Assembly (NCBI GenBank): GCA_014529385.2 | Contig: CM043952.1 | Coordinates: 58,550,119 to 58,614,118, forward strand | Direction: 5' to 3' | Length of the DNA: 64,000 nucleotides | Origin: Adiantum capillus-veneris | Lineage: Eukaryota > Streptophyta > Polypodiopsida > Polypodiales > Pteridaceae | Shown here: positions 46,564 to 59,359 of the stretch, piece after piece | How positions within the stretch are numbered: position 1 is the first letter of the stretch | Layout of the letters: each line of letters starts with the position of its first letter | Position numbers and translations under genes: made by a program | The notes under the pieces: generated by a model | The model's input: only the letters and a program-made list of their open reading frames with translations | Databases searched by the model: none | What the model was told of the DNA's origin: nothing

Positions 46564-49500
46564 CTAGTTTTTCTCCTCAAGAGGAGGACCACAAACTTTC
46601 TTCTCTAAACACTCAGAGAAGACAAAGAAATCACCCTCTAGCATTAGACAATGACGGATCTCCTTTGTGCAAGCAAGCCCCAAGCCACCACACCCAGCAA
46701 AAATGTCCATAACATGGTCGTCCTCATATGTCAATGTTTCTAGCAACCAACTGCGTCAAACATAATAATCAAAATTTAACGTCAAGAGCTAGCATCTAAC
46801 TACCAAGATGAGTGTGCTGAGTATTCATGGCTAGAAAGTTATCTGTAAAAAGTCTCAGTACGCTCTGCTCCCCCTCGAATCAAATCTCCAGCTATCCTTG
46901 TATAATTGTTAGATGAACGAGGTGGAGACTCTATGAGGTAGCTTCTTGAGGCCGAAAAGCACTCAAGAGAAACATCCTCCCTAGCCTTTCTATCATAATG
47001 AGGTGTAATGCTTTGAGCATTCTTACGATAAAACAAACCAATCATGAGATCCATCACCTATGTAAGGAAAAAATAAATCACTTAAAGAGAAGAACTCTAA
47101 ATTTCATGCGCAAGCGTCACATAGAGAAGGCAACCTCACCTGCTCACCAGTCTCTGGATGCAAGTATCCCCCATCACACATCAAAGTCCATGAGCGATGG
47201 AGCTGTACACTCACTCTATTAGCCTGCATGGCAAGATCCCCCAAATGTTGTGCAAGAGACAAAGTCACCAAGAAACCCTCGTCTGCCAAGTGAACATCAG
47301 CAATTTCTATGACACCACTCGCCAAGGCAGTGGAAAAGTGGTTCCACTCAGGAACAACCTTTACATTACCTACACACTCAAGTTAAAATGAAAAATTACA
47401 TCATAACATATATGCATTGTATAACAAAAAAGAAGCCATAAAAAAAGCTCACCTATAGTGCTATTGTGAATACCATCAACTAGCATGGACGTAGGGAAGT
47501 CTACAAAGATCAACCTTGCCACATATTGGGAGATTTTCCCCTTCAATGAATACTCACGTCCATCATAGATTGATGTTTTCTTGAACCACATTTCAATACT
47601 AACACAAACCAAAGGATCATTGTAAGAGTAAATTATGGTAAGTTGAGTTTTTAGAGAAATATGTACGTCTTACCTATGCCATGCTAGGTCATCAATTGCT
47701 TCCACATCCAACAACAAAGCATCCACACAAGTAATAAACTCCTCTCCTAAACATGAGAATGAAATTTTTAATTGCTTAGAATCTCAAAGAATGCTTAGAA
47801 AACCATAGGAGTGTCAACAGTTAATGCACACAATAATTAGAGTAATAAAAATCAAATAAACAAGCAAAGAATGTCTACCTGTGTTGTGTTTTGATGGCAT
47901 CCTCTCATGTAGTGAACGACTCATAATAGTCTCACAGAAGCAAGACTTTGATGCTAGGGTGGATCCTTTTGGTGGAAGAGGAATTGGAAAGCTCTCCTCC
48001 TCACCATCAGAATTTACAGACACACATTGGGAGGGTTTTTCTATACTTTTTTTATAGTTCCTTCCACGCGAAGATGGCTTGGTGGATGGCTCAATGTGTG
48101 TAGCTTGGGGTGGGATTACACCGTCATTAGAGATGTGACTCTCTTTCAAAAAACCTTTCCATAGAAAAGTTCACAACAAAAGATCAACAAAATTCAATTT
48201 TAAACAAATTATATTAGTTTATACAAGAGATTGCAGTTCACTTACGAGCATGAATCTCTTGCTCACTCTTTGGGATAACACCTAGGGGATACTCCAACCA
48301 CCATGGACAGTGAGATCACTCCCAAGGTGTAATACCCTTTTCCAAGAGTGTTGACGAGAACATAGTATTTTCATCCTCTTTATCTAGCCATTCTTGTACA
48401 TCCTCCGGCATAGACTCTATCATCCTCAGCCGCATACAATTCAATAGCCATCTAAATGAAAAATAAACATAAAAAAGAGACAATAAAATACATTGTGAAG
48501 CAAAATTAATATTCAAACAATCCAATACCTGTACACAAGGCGTTTGCTTGAATGCATCACTTCGGGTAAAGAGGCATAATCTGAAGCACTCTTCATGTTT
48601 GCTAGAACATGAGTATAAGCCAATGAAACATGTGTCTTCCTAGATGACTTAAAAAAAAACTCAAATGCTTTTGGCAACAAAGGCCCCTCCACCTCAAACT
48701 TAGCAATAATAATTGCTGCTTCGCCAAACATTCCTTGCCAATAGGTCTCTTGCCTCATGTAGGCTCTAAGTTTCTTATAGTCTGCAAAATGACCTCCCTT
48801 GGAGTCCTTAACTTTGGTCAAAATCATCATGTGAAGAATTTCTTTACGTCTATTGAACAAATTTATAACCGTCAATCCAAAAGTTAATGTATTGATTACA
48901 ATGCACACTAAAACGACAAATCAAAGTTTAAGATGAACTGAAACAAACCTCTCTATTGTGATCTTTGCGGCGCACAAGCTGTATAATTTATCCCGAGTGA
49001 TTCCTACCATTGTTTTTTCATGCCAATGCTTGTCAAATAGCATAGTAAAAAACTCTTCACCATGTGCAGGATTTGCAATAGAAAGGTACTTATATCCGCT
49101 ATCTCTCATTTTTTCTTCTTCCTTCTTTAAAGCTTCATTCATCTTCTTTTTGAAATCCTCCCCAAGAAGACCTAAAGTTCTAAGCCTTCTCTTCTCATCA
49201 GCCAAAAAGGATTCCCATCTCCCCTTCATAGCAACACAATTATTTAACAATAATTCTATGAGCCATTAGTAACACAACGGAAACAAATCCATGAGTACAT
49301 AGGCTTCCCACATGGGAACCAAAACTCCATCCATAACTTGCCACCTATACAAGGCTTCCCACGTGGGAATTTAGGGCATAATACAAACCGTAACCCAATC
49401 CATCACTTGACAACTATGAATAGACTTCCCACATAAAAATTTAAGGCATATTTGAACGTAATTGTTATATTTATTATCCCAAACAAATTGAGCATGACAT

Positions 49501-50226
49501 ACCTTCCAAACAAGTTGAGCAATCAAGATGCACGGCGTTGAGTACCATGGCATAATCCCTTGGTTATGTCTAGCCTCCAATTTAAGCTCAACCTCCATCC
49601 AATATTTTTGCTCAGGAGTTAGATATTCCATTATGCTCGATTTGTTAGCAATACCAAACTTCTGAAACATAAATACTTCATGTGCCAAGTTGGGTGGAGC
49701 TGTAGCACGTGAGATTCTAGAAGCAAATGTTGATGTGTAAGCAAATGAAAAAACATATTACAACCAGAGAATTGAACAACAATTAACCAAATATGCCTTA
49801 CTCGTTTGTTGTATCAAGACTCAAAATCAACTCTGCTTCCTTCTTTTTATCTATCTCAATAACTTCACAACGAACTTGCACATGGTATTTTTCATCCTCA
49901 GAGTGCTCTACAAAAGAAATTTCATCCAAATTGATTTTTCAAGTGCAACAATGTATATCTAAACTCAAACAAAATAAGAAATGAAGCACTTGCCTTCTTC
50001 AATTTGTCGCATCCAAGTTTTCAATCTGTGGTTGCCATCCCAAACAAAAAAAAGTTTGCCTCGAAGATCTACCCAATCACCCACAAGATTCTTTTCAAAT
50101 TCTGCATTAAGTCTTTGCCATATTGGATCCCACTTCTCAATCGTATCTTCTGTCAGATGTTTTATTTCGCCATGTCATCCTTTAAGTGAAACAATAAAAG
50201 AACCCATTGAAGAGACATAGCCAACC
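46564..50226 (-). pseudogene. Twelve-exon gene with ParB-like N-region and amino-methyltransferase-like C-terminus, probably decayed
   Basis: Predicted minus-strand exons: 50226-49994, 49907-49802, 49716-49503, 49223-48949, 48849-48529, 48451-48246, 48154-47879, 47746-47674, 47598-47453, 47369-47140, 47057-46804 and 46750-46564. Phases agree at all eleven joins; the first intron has a GC donor (AAG|GCAAGT). About 840 codons. The first exon has LRGKLFFVWDGNHRLKTWM, like ParB-type domains. The middle is helical and charged (LADEKRRLRTLG; KKKMNEALKKEEEKM). Exon 9 has ARLIFVDFPTSM in the place of a DPPY-type motif. The last exon has LLETLTYEDDHVMDIFAGCGG and ACTKEIRHCLMLEGD, as in motifs X-I of beta-class N4/N6 DNA methyltransferases, where motif IV precedes motif I. 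In-frame stops in exon 1 (50175), exon 6 (48316) and exon 11 (46839) suggest recent loss of function. The 5' end is uncertain, next to a Helentron-like element. Exon structure is strong; domain names are inference. Confidence 0.62.
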
Positions 50227-50227
50227 C

Positions 50228-52724
50228 TATCGAACGTGGATGTCAACCAAGATGCATCCGAAATTGCGAAGAAGACCTTTTACAAAAATGCTCAAATTGG
50301 AGAGACGCATTTGAAATAGAAAGAGACCATGTCAAAGATAACTACGAAAAGTATAACTACAAAACCAATGACACGGTTAGCAAACAATGATATAACATTG
50401 ATTACCTAGCTTCTAACATAGTTGAAGACAACTCAGACGACAATGACGAAACTAACACGAACTACATTAGCATCATAGATGCAACAAAAATTGAGCCGTA
50501 CAACATGGATCTTGATTTTGTACATGAAAGACCAAGCAATGTCTAGAAATTCCAATACATTTCAAAATCCAATATAATTTTAGAAACAAATGCACACTAC
50601 GAACATGACTGCGCTTTCTTTGATGACGTCCTGCACAAAATACAACATAACCCACAGATACAACTCTTCGCTTTCATAACTGGAGGAGCTGGAACAGGTA
50701 AAATAGTTCTCTTAAAAGCTATTGCAGAACAACTTGCTAGATACTATAACTTTGATAAACTGTGCGATCCACTGAAACCAAAGATATTGAAGCTGGCTCA
50801 TACACGAAAAGCAACATACAATGTCGATAGAACAACAATACATTCAACTCTGCATATACCAATAAATCAAGAAACATTACTACAAATCTCGGATGTGCAA
50901 CCAGACATCCTGTCAAAAACGTACAATGAGCTGAAAGTGGTCATTGCATGTAGATGAGATATCATTGGTAGGAACTTGCATGTTTTCATACATTCATGAA
51001 CAATTGCAAACCATTAATCATATGCATCATCTACCATTTGGAGGTTTACATATATTATGCTTTGGAGATCTTTATCAACTACCTCCACTAAGAGACAGGT
51101 GGATTTTTGCAAATATTGATTCTCTTAATAAAAACATTCGGCAAACATACTTCAAGCTGTATGAATTAAGGCAAGTAATGCACCAGAACGATACTAGTTT
51201 CATCGACATGCTAAACCTAATTTAAAAAAAATGAACAAACAGATAGTGATATTCAAGCTTTGAACAATAGCTGCTTGAAGCAAAACTTCTACGACACATA
51301 CACGCCTCATCTATTCTACACCCAAGAAAACACAGCTAGACATAATAGTAATGTTTTTGAAGCCATGAAAGGGCCAACATACATATTAAAAGCAAACGAC
51401 GATTCCCTATTTACATCAGATTTAATTTTAAATGACACAAACAAAATAGTTGGCTTACAAACAGTCCTAAAGATCAAACTTCTCATGCTGATTGAGCTAT
51501 GCATAGGAAAATATGACATAAACGATGGGCTTGTGAATGGAGCGGATGGCTACTTTCAAACTATAACTACTTGCAATAATAAGAAAATTATGTGGATTGA
51601 ATTTTCTAATACAAGAACAGGACAAGAAACACGTCTAAAACACAAAGTATTGTATGGATCAGACATAAAACCCACATAGACATGTATATTCCCAATAACA
51701 AAAGAATTTTAGGTAACTAAAAATGCAAGTAAAATAATAAAACCCACATAGACATGTATATTCCCAATAACAAAAGAATTCCAGGTAACTAAAAATGCAA
51801 GTAAAATAACATACAGAACTCAGTTCTCGATTCAACAAGCTTTTGCACGAACCATATACTGTTCTCAAGTACTTTCATTCCATTCCATGGCATTCTCACC
51901 TGCTAAGTGTACCAAGCATGGTTTGATGTATACTTCACTTTCTCGAGTTTGAACAAAAGAAAACTTATTATTATTAGATCGTTTAGAACATTCAAACTTT
52001 ACAGTCGATGACTTTGTAACAGAGGAGCATGCTAGATTTATTTCAACATCACAACGGGAATTTTCAGTTCCATATTTCAACTGTAGAGATGCAAACACCA
52101 TTAACATCTTCACATTAAATCTTAGATCACTACCAAAACACATTGAGGACTTAAAGTTTCATCCACTTATTGATATGGCTAATGTCGCTTGCCTTCAAGA
52201 AGTAAACACATATTCCACATCATCAATAGGCTTTTAAAAATAAAAATAAAGCAATCTCAACACAGCGCAAACAGAACACAACCATTTTATATGACTCTTT
52301 GTTGAAAGTTACCTCATCAAAAACTCACACATCAATATACTATGATATAATTGAATTTATATGGTACATAAACAACTCTAGGCCTCTACATTTAATTGCA
52401 TTATATCGGTTTCTAACAAGTGATAGTATTCAACCATTCTTAGATGACTTAGAAAAAGGTATAGAGATGCAAAATAGCCAAAGCATGCTTGTTATTATTG
52501 GTGACTTTAACATCAACATGCTCACACAAGTTCGATTGCAGTTGCACTTACAACTAATGATGGAAAAACATAGGCTTCACATCACAAACACACTTTTCAC
52601 AACAACAAATAAAACTTTACTTGATCACATTTGGATCAATGAACCCCTTGTCAATATTGTTGTGCAAAATATTCCAATCTATTGGTTAGATCACGATGCT
52701 GTACTAGTTTTTATAAAAAAATAA
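50228..52724 (+). mobile_element. Helentron-like (Helitron2) remnant: PIF1 helicase joined to EEP endonuclease
   Basis: Plus-strand coding remnant of a rolling-circle-type DNA transposon. Helicase parts in order: FITGGAGTGK (Walker A) at about 50680, a DEISLVG (Walker B) piece at about 50950, FGDLYQLPP at about 51064, then DGLVNGADG (about 51520), QFSIQQAFARTI (motif V, about 51812) and YTSLSRV (motif VI, about 51928). The same frame then runs through NIFTLNLRSLPKHIEDL into CLQEV (about 52190), the start of an endonuclease/exonuclease/phosphatase domain. GDFNINML (about 52500), DHIWIN and DHDAV complete it. This helicase-endonuclease order is the Helentron mark. Ordinary plant Helitrons lack the EEP domain. 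Several stops and frameshifts, and a 72-bp in-frame duplication at 51666-51809. The N-terminal Rep part is not seen. Confidence 0.75.
51666..51809 (+). repeat. 72-bp tandem duplication inside the helicase region
   Basis: The unit TAAAACCCACATAGACATGT... occurs at 51666 and 51738, nearly identical. 72 bp is a whole number of codons, so frame is kept. Confidence 0.9.
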
Positions 52725-54720
52725 CACTCACCTAAAAAAGACAGCAATACAGCTTATATAGAAACCAATAAATCCTAATAATTTCTTGCTTGGCCAAAAC
52801 TCCTACTTTCAAAGCAACAAGTACTCATTGATGCTCATATACTTATGGAGACTGCCACTAAAAACTAAGACAATTGCTCAGGAACTGAGACGAGCACTCA
52901 AAAGCCTAAAGAAATATGTAAAACCCTTGCTACAATTTTAGAGGGCTTGAAGAGCAATAGTATTGGGCCTCCAGTATAGCCACTTTGATAGTAGATAACC
53001 AAAATTGCAGTTCTCCAACTAAACACAAAATGCCTTTGTCAAGAAGCAAGTAACCCACTCTTTTTTTTGCAAAAGCGACAAGCATAAAGTAGCATCCCAC
53101 CTTGATGATGCTTGTACCTACTATGTGAACGTTCTAGATACAAAAGCAAGTATCCAAGTACCTACTATTTCTCAAATAATTGCGTTTTAGCTTTATATGC
53201 TTTGGAGTGATTTTGTTCTCATGGTGGTCTTCCCTTCCTTCAAAAAGTCTTCATAAAACTCATGATGTACCATTGTCCCAACCTGGTCATCAAGCAAGGA
53301 AACAGAGCCAAAAATTGAAGTTAAAGAAAACAAGTATCTGCCATTGTAATGCACCTTGAAGAACCATTCAAAGCTCCTCCACATATATTTCTACAAAGTT
53401 CAGAACTTCTCGAGTTACTTGACAAGCGACTCTATTTCTTGAGTCGACTCAATTTGAGGTAAATTAAGTTTTATGATTTTGTCAATCTTTTGACGTCACA
53501 CATGCAGGTCTATTCTATCAAAAGCAGAAAGTAGCTTTGTAGATTTACAACCATGGAAATATACACGCCAAAACACTTGACAACCAAGTACAATCATTGA
53601 GGTACAAAATGTCATTTCCAATCATCTCTCTAAAATGAGCATTAAGGCCTTTTGAGAGATGTCTCTTGGCAGTCCAATTTAAGACGTGGTTGTTTTGCAG
53701 GAAGAAGTGTCGCAAGCAAAAGCACCATGGCTTCATCAAACGGTAGCCAAAGTATGTAGCTTGCAGCAAACTGTTGTAACTAATAGGTCAAACTTTCTCT
53801 TGGTGCCGATACAGAACACAATACATATCGCGTGCGAAAAAGCCAATGAAGTGTTTTGCAGGGCCATGTAGGAAAACAGTGTCAATTGAATGTGTAAACA
53901 CTTCCATTCATATGTGCCAAAGGAATCCTGGCACCAATGTCTTCCTACTTGCCTGGGAAAATAAAAAAGTGAATATTTGATTATTCTAATATTCAACCAA
54001 AGAACAATATTCTTCCCATTAGAATGCAAGCTTGCAAGGGGCTGGAAGGCAAATTGAGAGATATGCCTAAAGATGATTTAGATCTTGAAGGTTGGTACAT
54101 GTTAGCTCCCAGAGGCAAATGTTGAGTGCTTGCTACTTGAAAGAAGGTTTGAGGACTTTGAATTTGAGGTGCCATAATTGAGAGAAAAAATTATTGTAAG
54201 GAATACTCAGGTGCTTGCTCAAGGACATGAGACAGTATCAGGTAAAGTGCATGCATCTACAGGGGACCATGATTTCATTACTCTAGTCAAAGATGCAAAA
54301 ACACATGGTTCCATTGAGAGATGACGTGCAACACAAGAAGTAGAGAAACATGCTGTGGAGATTACTAAACAAGAAACAGAGACAAGGGATATCATTGCAG
54401 AGCTGGTTCAGGAGTATTCGAGGAAAATCCAAGAAAAGAGCAAGTTGAAGACTTACCAGGCAAAGCAGAGGATGCTTTAGATAAGATTACACCGACACCT
54501 ACTTGGAAGGAATTAAGAGACACCTCAAGACTCAGTACAAGCTTGTGACAACTTTGTATTGCTCCTAATATAGGGATACTTCAAGCCTCAATATGAGTTG
54601 AAGGCTACTTTGTATAACTCTTGAGCCTACCTTGTATAGATATTCACTAGTTTAGGATTGTCTCTGTATAATATTTGGAATCATCAACAAAAGATGCCTC
54701 AAGGGTTGGCATGAAATCTC
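52725..54720. other. Mostly non-coding; two short minus-strand frames of unknown nature
   Basis: Minus frames at 53545-53769 (GYRLMKPWCFCLRHFFLQNN; NWTAKRHLSKGLNAHFREM) and 53193-53384 (SLLDDQVGTMVHHEFYEDF) look more protein-like than their surroundings and could be exons of one decayed gene. I do not recognise the family. The rest holds nothing I can name. Confidence 0.3.
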
Positions 54721-54960
<240 letters not shown>

Positions 54961-57900
54961 TTAAGATGTCACATGCCAAATGATGATAGTTCACTTCTAT
55001 AAATAACTATATGTTAAGTCATATTCAGAGTGTGAGCTTTAATTACAGTCAATAAGGATTCTCACTATCATTTCATTAGCTTCTTTGCTCGTGGACTTTG
55101 CAATTTCTCTTGGAGGACCATTGCCTTCACTTTTATGCTAACAATTTAAGTAAGCAAACCATGTTTGTGTGGATGTATGCTTAGCCGAGTTAGACAGAGG
55201 AAAAAGAGCATTAAAAAAGGCTGCCAAAACAAAGGTAGAACCAAAGGGGGCACAACCCCTAGACAAGGTTGGCTAGCCATGTTGTTTATCAACTCCTGAA
55301 GATGGGATAAGAGGCCTATAATAGAGAGTAGATGGATGGAGAAAACTCCATTGTCTTGTCATATTCAGCCGGCAGTGCCAATTTTCCTACAGACGGCTTG
55401 TTTTATAATAAAAGTTTTTAAGAGAAAAGCGGTACACAATGAGATATGACACCATTGATAACATAAGATTTGTAAAATATTACTTATCCTTACACAAAAT
55501 TTGAGAGAGAGCAAGTGGAAATGATTAATCATGTCTATTTAGGCCCTTTGGTTTTTTCAATCAATGGCTAAAGGAAATTAAGGCAACGCTTGAGGTCCTT
55601 ATTGAATTGGGTGTCTTGAGTTTTTGTCAATTCTAAATGTGTACACTTATGAGTACACCTTTGTTGTTGTTGTGCATACAATGGTGTTTATGCTTCATAG
55701 ATGGGTCATCTTAATTTTTTAGTAGGTGGGGTGGTTTGGATTGAGGGGATTTGCAAATAGACTGAACTTTATGTTGCCTTTGGTCAATAGAAGATTGTAT
55801 TATTATGTTTGATCTGTATTGCTAACAACATTTTAACAAGCCATGATTAATATGTTACGTGTATAATTTTTCTACTGCTTCTGAGATCTTTACAGTTACT
55901 AAAGCTTGACCTCTTAATTAGGTTTCTAAACTAGGAAACATATACACAACGACTAAGACTGCTAGTAACACTAATTGTCAATGGCTTGAGCTCACTGAGA
56001 AATCATAGATTGCCTTGGCTTTGTCAAGTCCTACCAATTGGGGGACTTAGATTTTCTTATCATGTAGGCTACCTTGAGCACTTATTAAGCATGATATAAA
56101 ACCTTGACTATATTGGTGGTAGAGATTTGAGTCTTGATTATGATATTAAATAGCTTGTTGTGTTGCTATTTTAGGTGGTCTAGGTTAAAGGTGCCAATAA
56201 GTGGGCGACCCCTTGAACTAGGATGGATCACCACCTAACATAAAATATAGTTGCTAGCTAGAAGTAAGATAGTTGCTCATGGGAAGTGTTTAGTGCATCT
56301 CTGATATGTCACTTGAGGATTGGTCATATTATAGGTTCAATCCATGTTGGCTCATGCAAGTGGCTACTCCCCATGGGTATGGTTACTCTCACTAGCCCCA
56401 TCTTTTGTTACACTAGAGAGTCTGCAATGCTTGCATTTCCTTTGCACTCCATTGATGACACCGTTGCTTTTGTTGTGAGATCCTACACCCATAACCTTTC
56501 TTTCGCGCACTTCAATGCTCAGCAGATTAGTGAAGCACATGCTTTGCATGAGGTTGGTGATATTAGGTTTCATTGTAATGGCCCCTTTACCCTATGCCAC
56601 TTTTCGAGGACTTTAACTATCATATGTTGATCTTGAAGGTCCATAGAGAGATAACCAAATGTAGCAAAAGATTGAAAGTCTTGCTTCATGTGGATATGAT
56701 TACACTTATAGGAGGATCATTTCATACACATTAACATATGCTAGCTTGCCACATTAGGGTCAAACTATGCAATATAAGGAGGGGATACACATGAGGATGG
56801 ATATAAGGAGGAGGAAAGCAAAGAGGGAGATATACACTTTCCATACACATACCTAGATGAGGGGATTATGAAATGCTCAAGCTTGGGAGAAGTCTTCATC
56901 ATTGATGAGTTCAGTGGGCACACAAATAGAAGTAAAGGTGAACCATATTCCTTTTGAGGCACTTGAGATGCTACACCCCCTCGATGAGGTAGGAGTGGAG
57001 AGGACTTCAGTAGACATGGTGACACCCAATACATTTGGCTGCTACCTTTCTCAACTAGGGTCACAACACCATCTTGTTATTTGTAGTGGGATGGCTCATG
57101 TGCCAACTTAGTAGAATTGATAGTATGCTTCATACCAACGGTCTTTGATGGAGGGAGTACAATGCAATGGACTATACCCTATGTCATGTAGCTTGTAAAG
57201 GCATATATGGTGCCACCCCCAATGGTGGTGGATATTTGATCATTACTCTTTGTTCAAAGGTATGTTTGTTTCTTCATGATGGAAACAGCTCTACATGTCA
57301 CATCATCAGACATGTTTGTTTTAGTTACACAACATACAATATAATTAACAAGAGCAAATGAAGCTATTGAAGGGATTCAAGAAGGCCACAATTCCTCATA
57401 GGTATCAAGACAATAAGGCATGCATATGTGCACCCCATATACATGCACGCTATACATTATTGAACTCAAGGATCATTACAAAATCTATCAAAGAGCTTTG
57501 AGCTCTTGGAATCAACTCATCAACCTCTAGCATGAGCATATCAAAGAACTCCATGTCTGTCAACTCTACTTGTGGCTCTATGGAGAAAATATGCTTTACC
57601 TTTATCCAGACAAACTCTGATGACATGTATTTGTGTTTCACTAAAGAACTATCGCTCTACCTATGTTTCTACAAAGTCTACTACATGTCATTCAGCTCTA
57701 TTTATGTCTCTAGGGAGCATATGTGCTCTACCTTTTTCTGCACATACTTTGATGACACTTGTATTTCACTAAAGCACTGTCGTTGTACCTCTATCTCTAA
57801 AGAGTATACTGAGATATCATGCAGATCTAAAAGCTTTATCTCATGAGCATGGTGGAGTTCACTTGCAAAGGAGACACCTCTCATCTCTCGCTCAACGCAT

Positions 57901-59300
57901 GTCAGCAAAACAAAATTGAGACTATGTCATCTCATTCCTCAGATACATGCATTAGATATACCAAACCACTCTAGCTCCCCTCACAATCATTAGATATACC
58001 AAGCCACTCAAGATCCCTTGGAAATTACTAGTGATATGCAATGCATGATTTGAAAAGACTGGTCTCTATGACACCCACAATCTATTAACTATCTTACTAA
58101 GATCAAACTCTATCTCATCTAAAGAACATAGTGTATGTCTCGAAGTGTATGTGATGTAGCACTAGGCAATGACAAGTCTACATCTCCTACTCTTGCAATG
58201 AAAAACATCCAACCATCAACCAAGTGAACATGACCAAAGCTCTCTCTAAAGAAAGTGTTGAACCACTCACAATCTGGTATGACCTAAAAAATACAGCGTC
58301 ATCTAGCAGCCAATGAAAAGAAAAGCCACCTTTCAAAGACATGTAAGCAATAGGGACACCAAAGGTAAACATGACATCACCGTCACTTGTATATGAAGCC
58401 ACCTCTTTAGCATGTGTCGAAATCATATCTTCATCTTACATAATCATTGCTACTGCTTCATACGCCAAAAGCAACGAAGCTTAATGTGCATTGTGTGACC
58501 ACCACAATGCCAACAATATAAGTATAAACATGAATAAGACCTTTGTCTCTCATGAGTCATGTTTGCAAACTCTGAAACATTACAGATCTACAAGATGGAT
58601 GTCAAGAAACCGAAAGCATGGCGAGAAATCTTGGGAGAAATCTTTCGAAGTTGAGCAGAATCTCAATAACCTCAACCATAAACCATGCCAAATTGGGAAC
58701 AAAGTGAGAGATCACTTGATCACTACATCAATCCGATGCTCGGATATGTATAATGTATCTCTATCAAAGCAATATAAGTAGTAGTGTCGAAGGCTCAATG
58801 TACTACAACGGAGTAATATTTAATGCTATACCAAGAAAAATCTACGCATAAACAATCCAGGAATAACAAATCTCAAATGATCATAAAATGCATAACCATA
58901 TGTGTAAGTAAAGAGCAAATACGATGTTCAATACACATCCCACAAAATTGCATGCGAAATTTTTCAACAGTGTAGACGACCGTGCTCATTACCAAATCTG
59001 AAACGCTACCTCTTTCCACTCTAGCACGGTACCCTTAGAGTTGCTTGCTCGATTTCCCTTTTTCTTACTTGCTTCAACCCTGGTTTAATTTCATATAGAC
59101 AATCCAACAAAATTGCCTACTCGATCATTTGTAGGATTTAGCGATGCTTGTATACCAAGCGCTTACGTCTAGATCTGTTGCTCCTGCATTGACCTCGGAT
59201 GTTCCTCTTAAGCAAGGATGAGCACACCAAAAGCTTTTCCTATGGCATATCCACAACCATAAAGCTCCAAAGTTTCAAACATAAGGCTCTCTTCTTCAGA
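54961..59300. other. Non-coding stretch, no recognised gene
   Basis: Longest frames here are about 115 codons or fewer and show no motif I know. An imperfect two-copy repeat of about 132 bp lies at 57575-57840. Similar short phrases in 58000-58800 look like decayed repeats. Confidence 0.45.
57575..57840. repeat. Imperfect two-copy repeat of about 132 bp
   Basis: TCTATGGAGAAAATATGCT... and TCTAGGGAGCATATGTGCT... start units that both continue with CTTTGATGACA/CTCTGATGACA and TTTCACTAAAG. Confidence 0.6.
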
Positions 59301-59359
59301 ACGCTCATAAGCTTTGAGCATCGCTCGCTCTACACCACAGCTTGCCAGATCCAAGAATG

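Noticed and set aside
50228-52724. Cellular PIF1 helicase gene
   Set aside because: The helicase continues in frame into an EEP endonuclease, which cellular PIF1 proteins lack, and the sequence is decayed.
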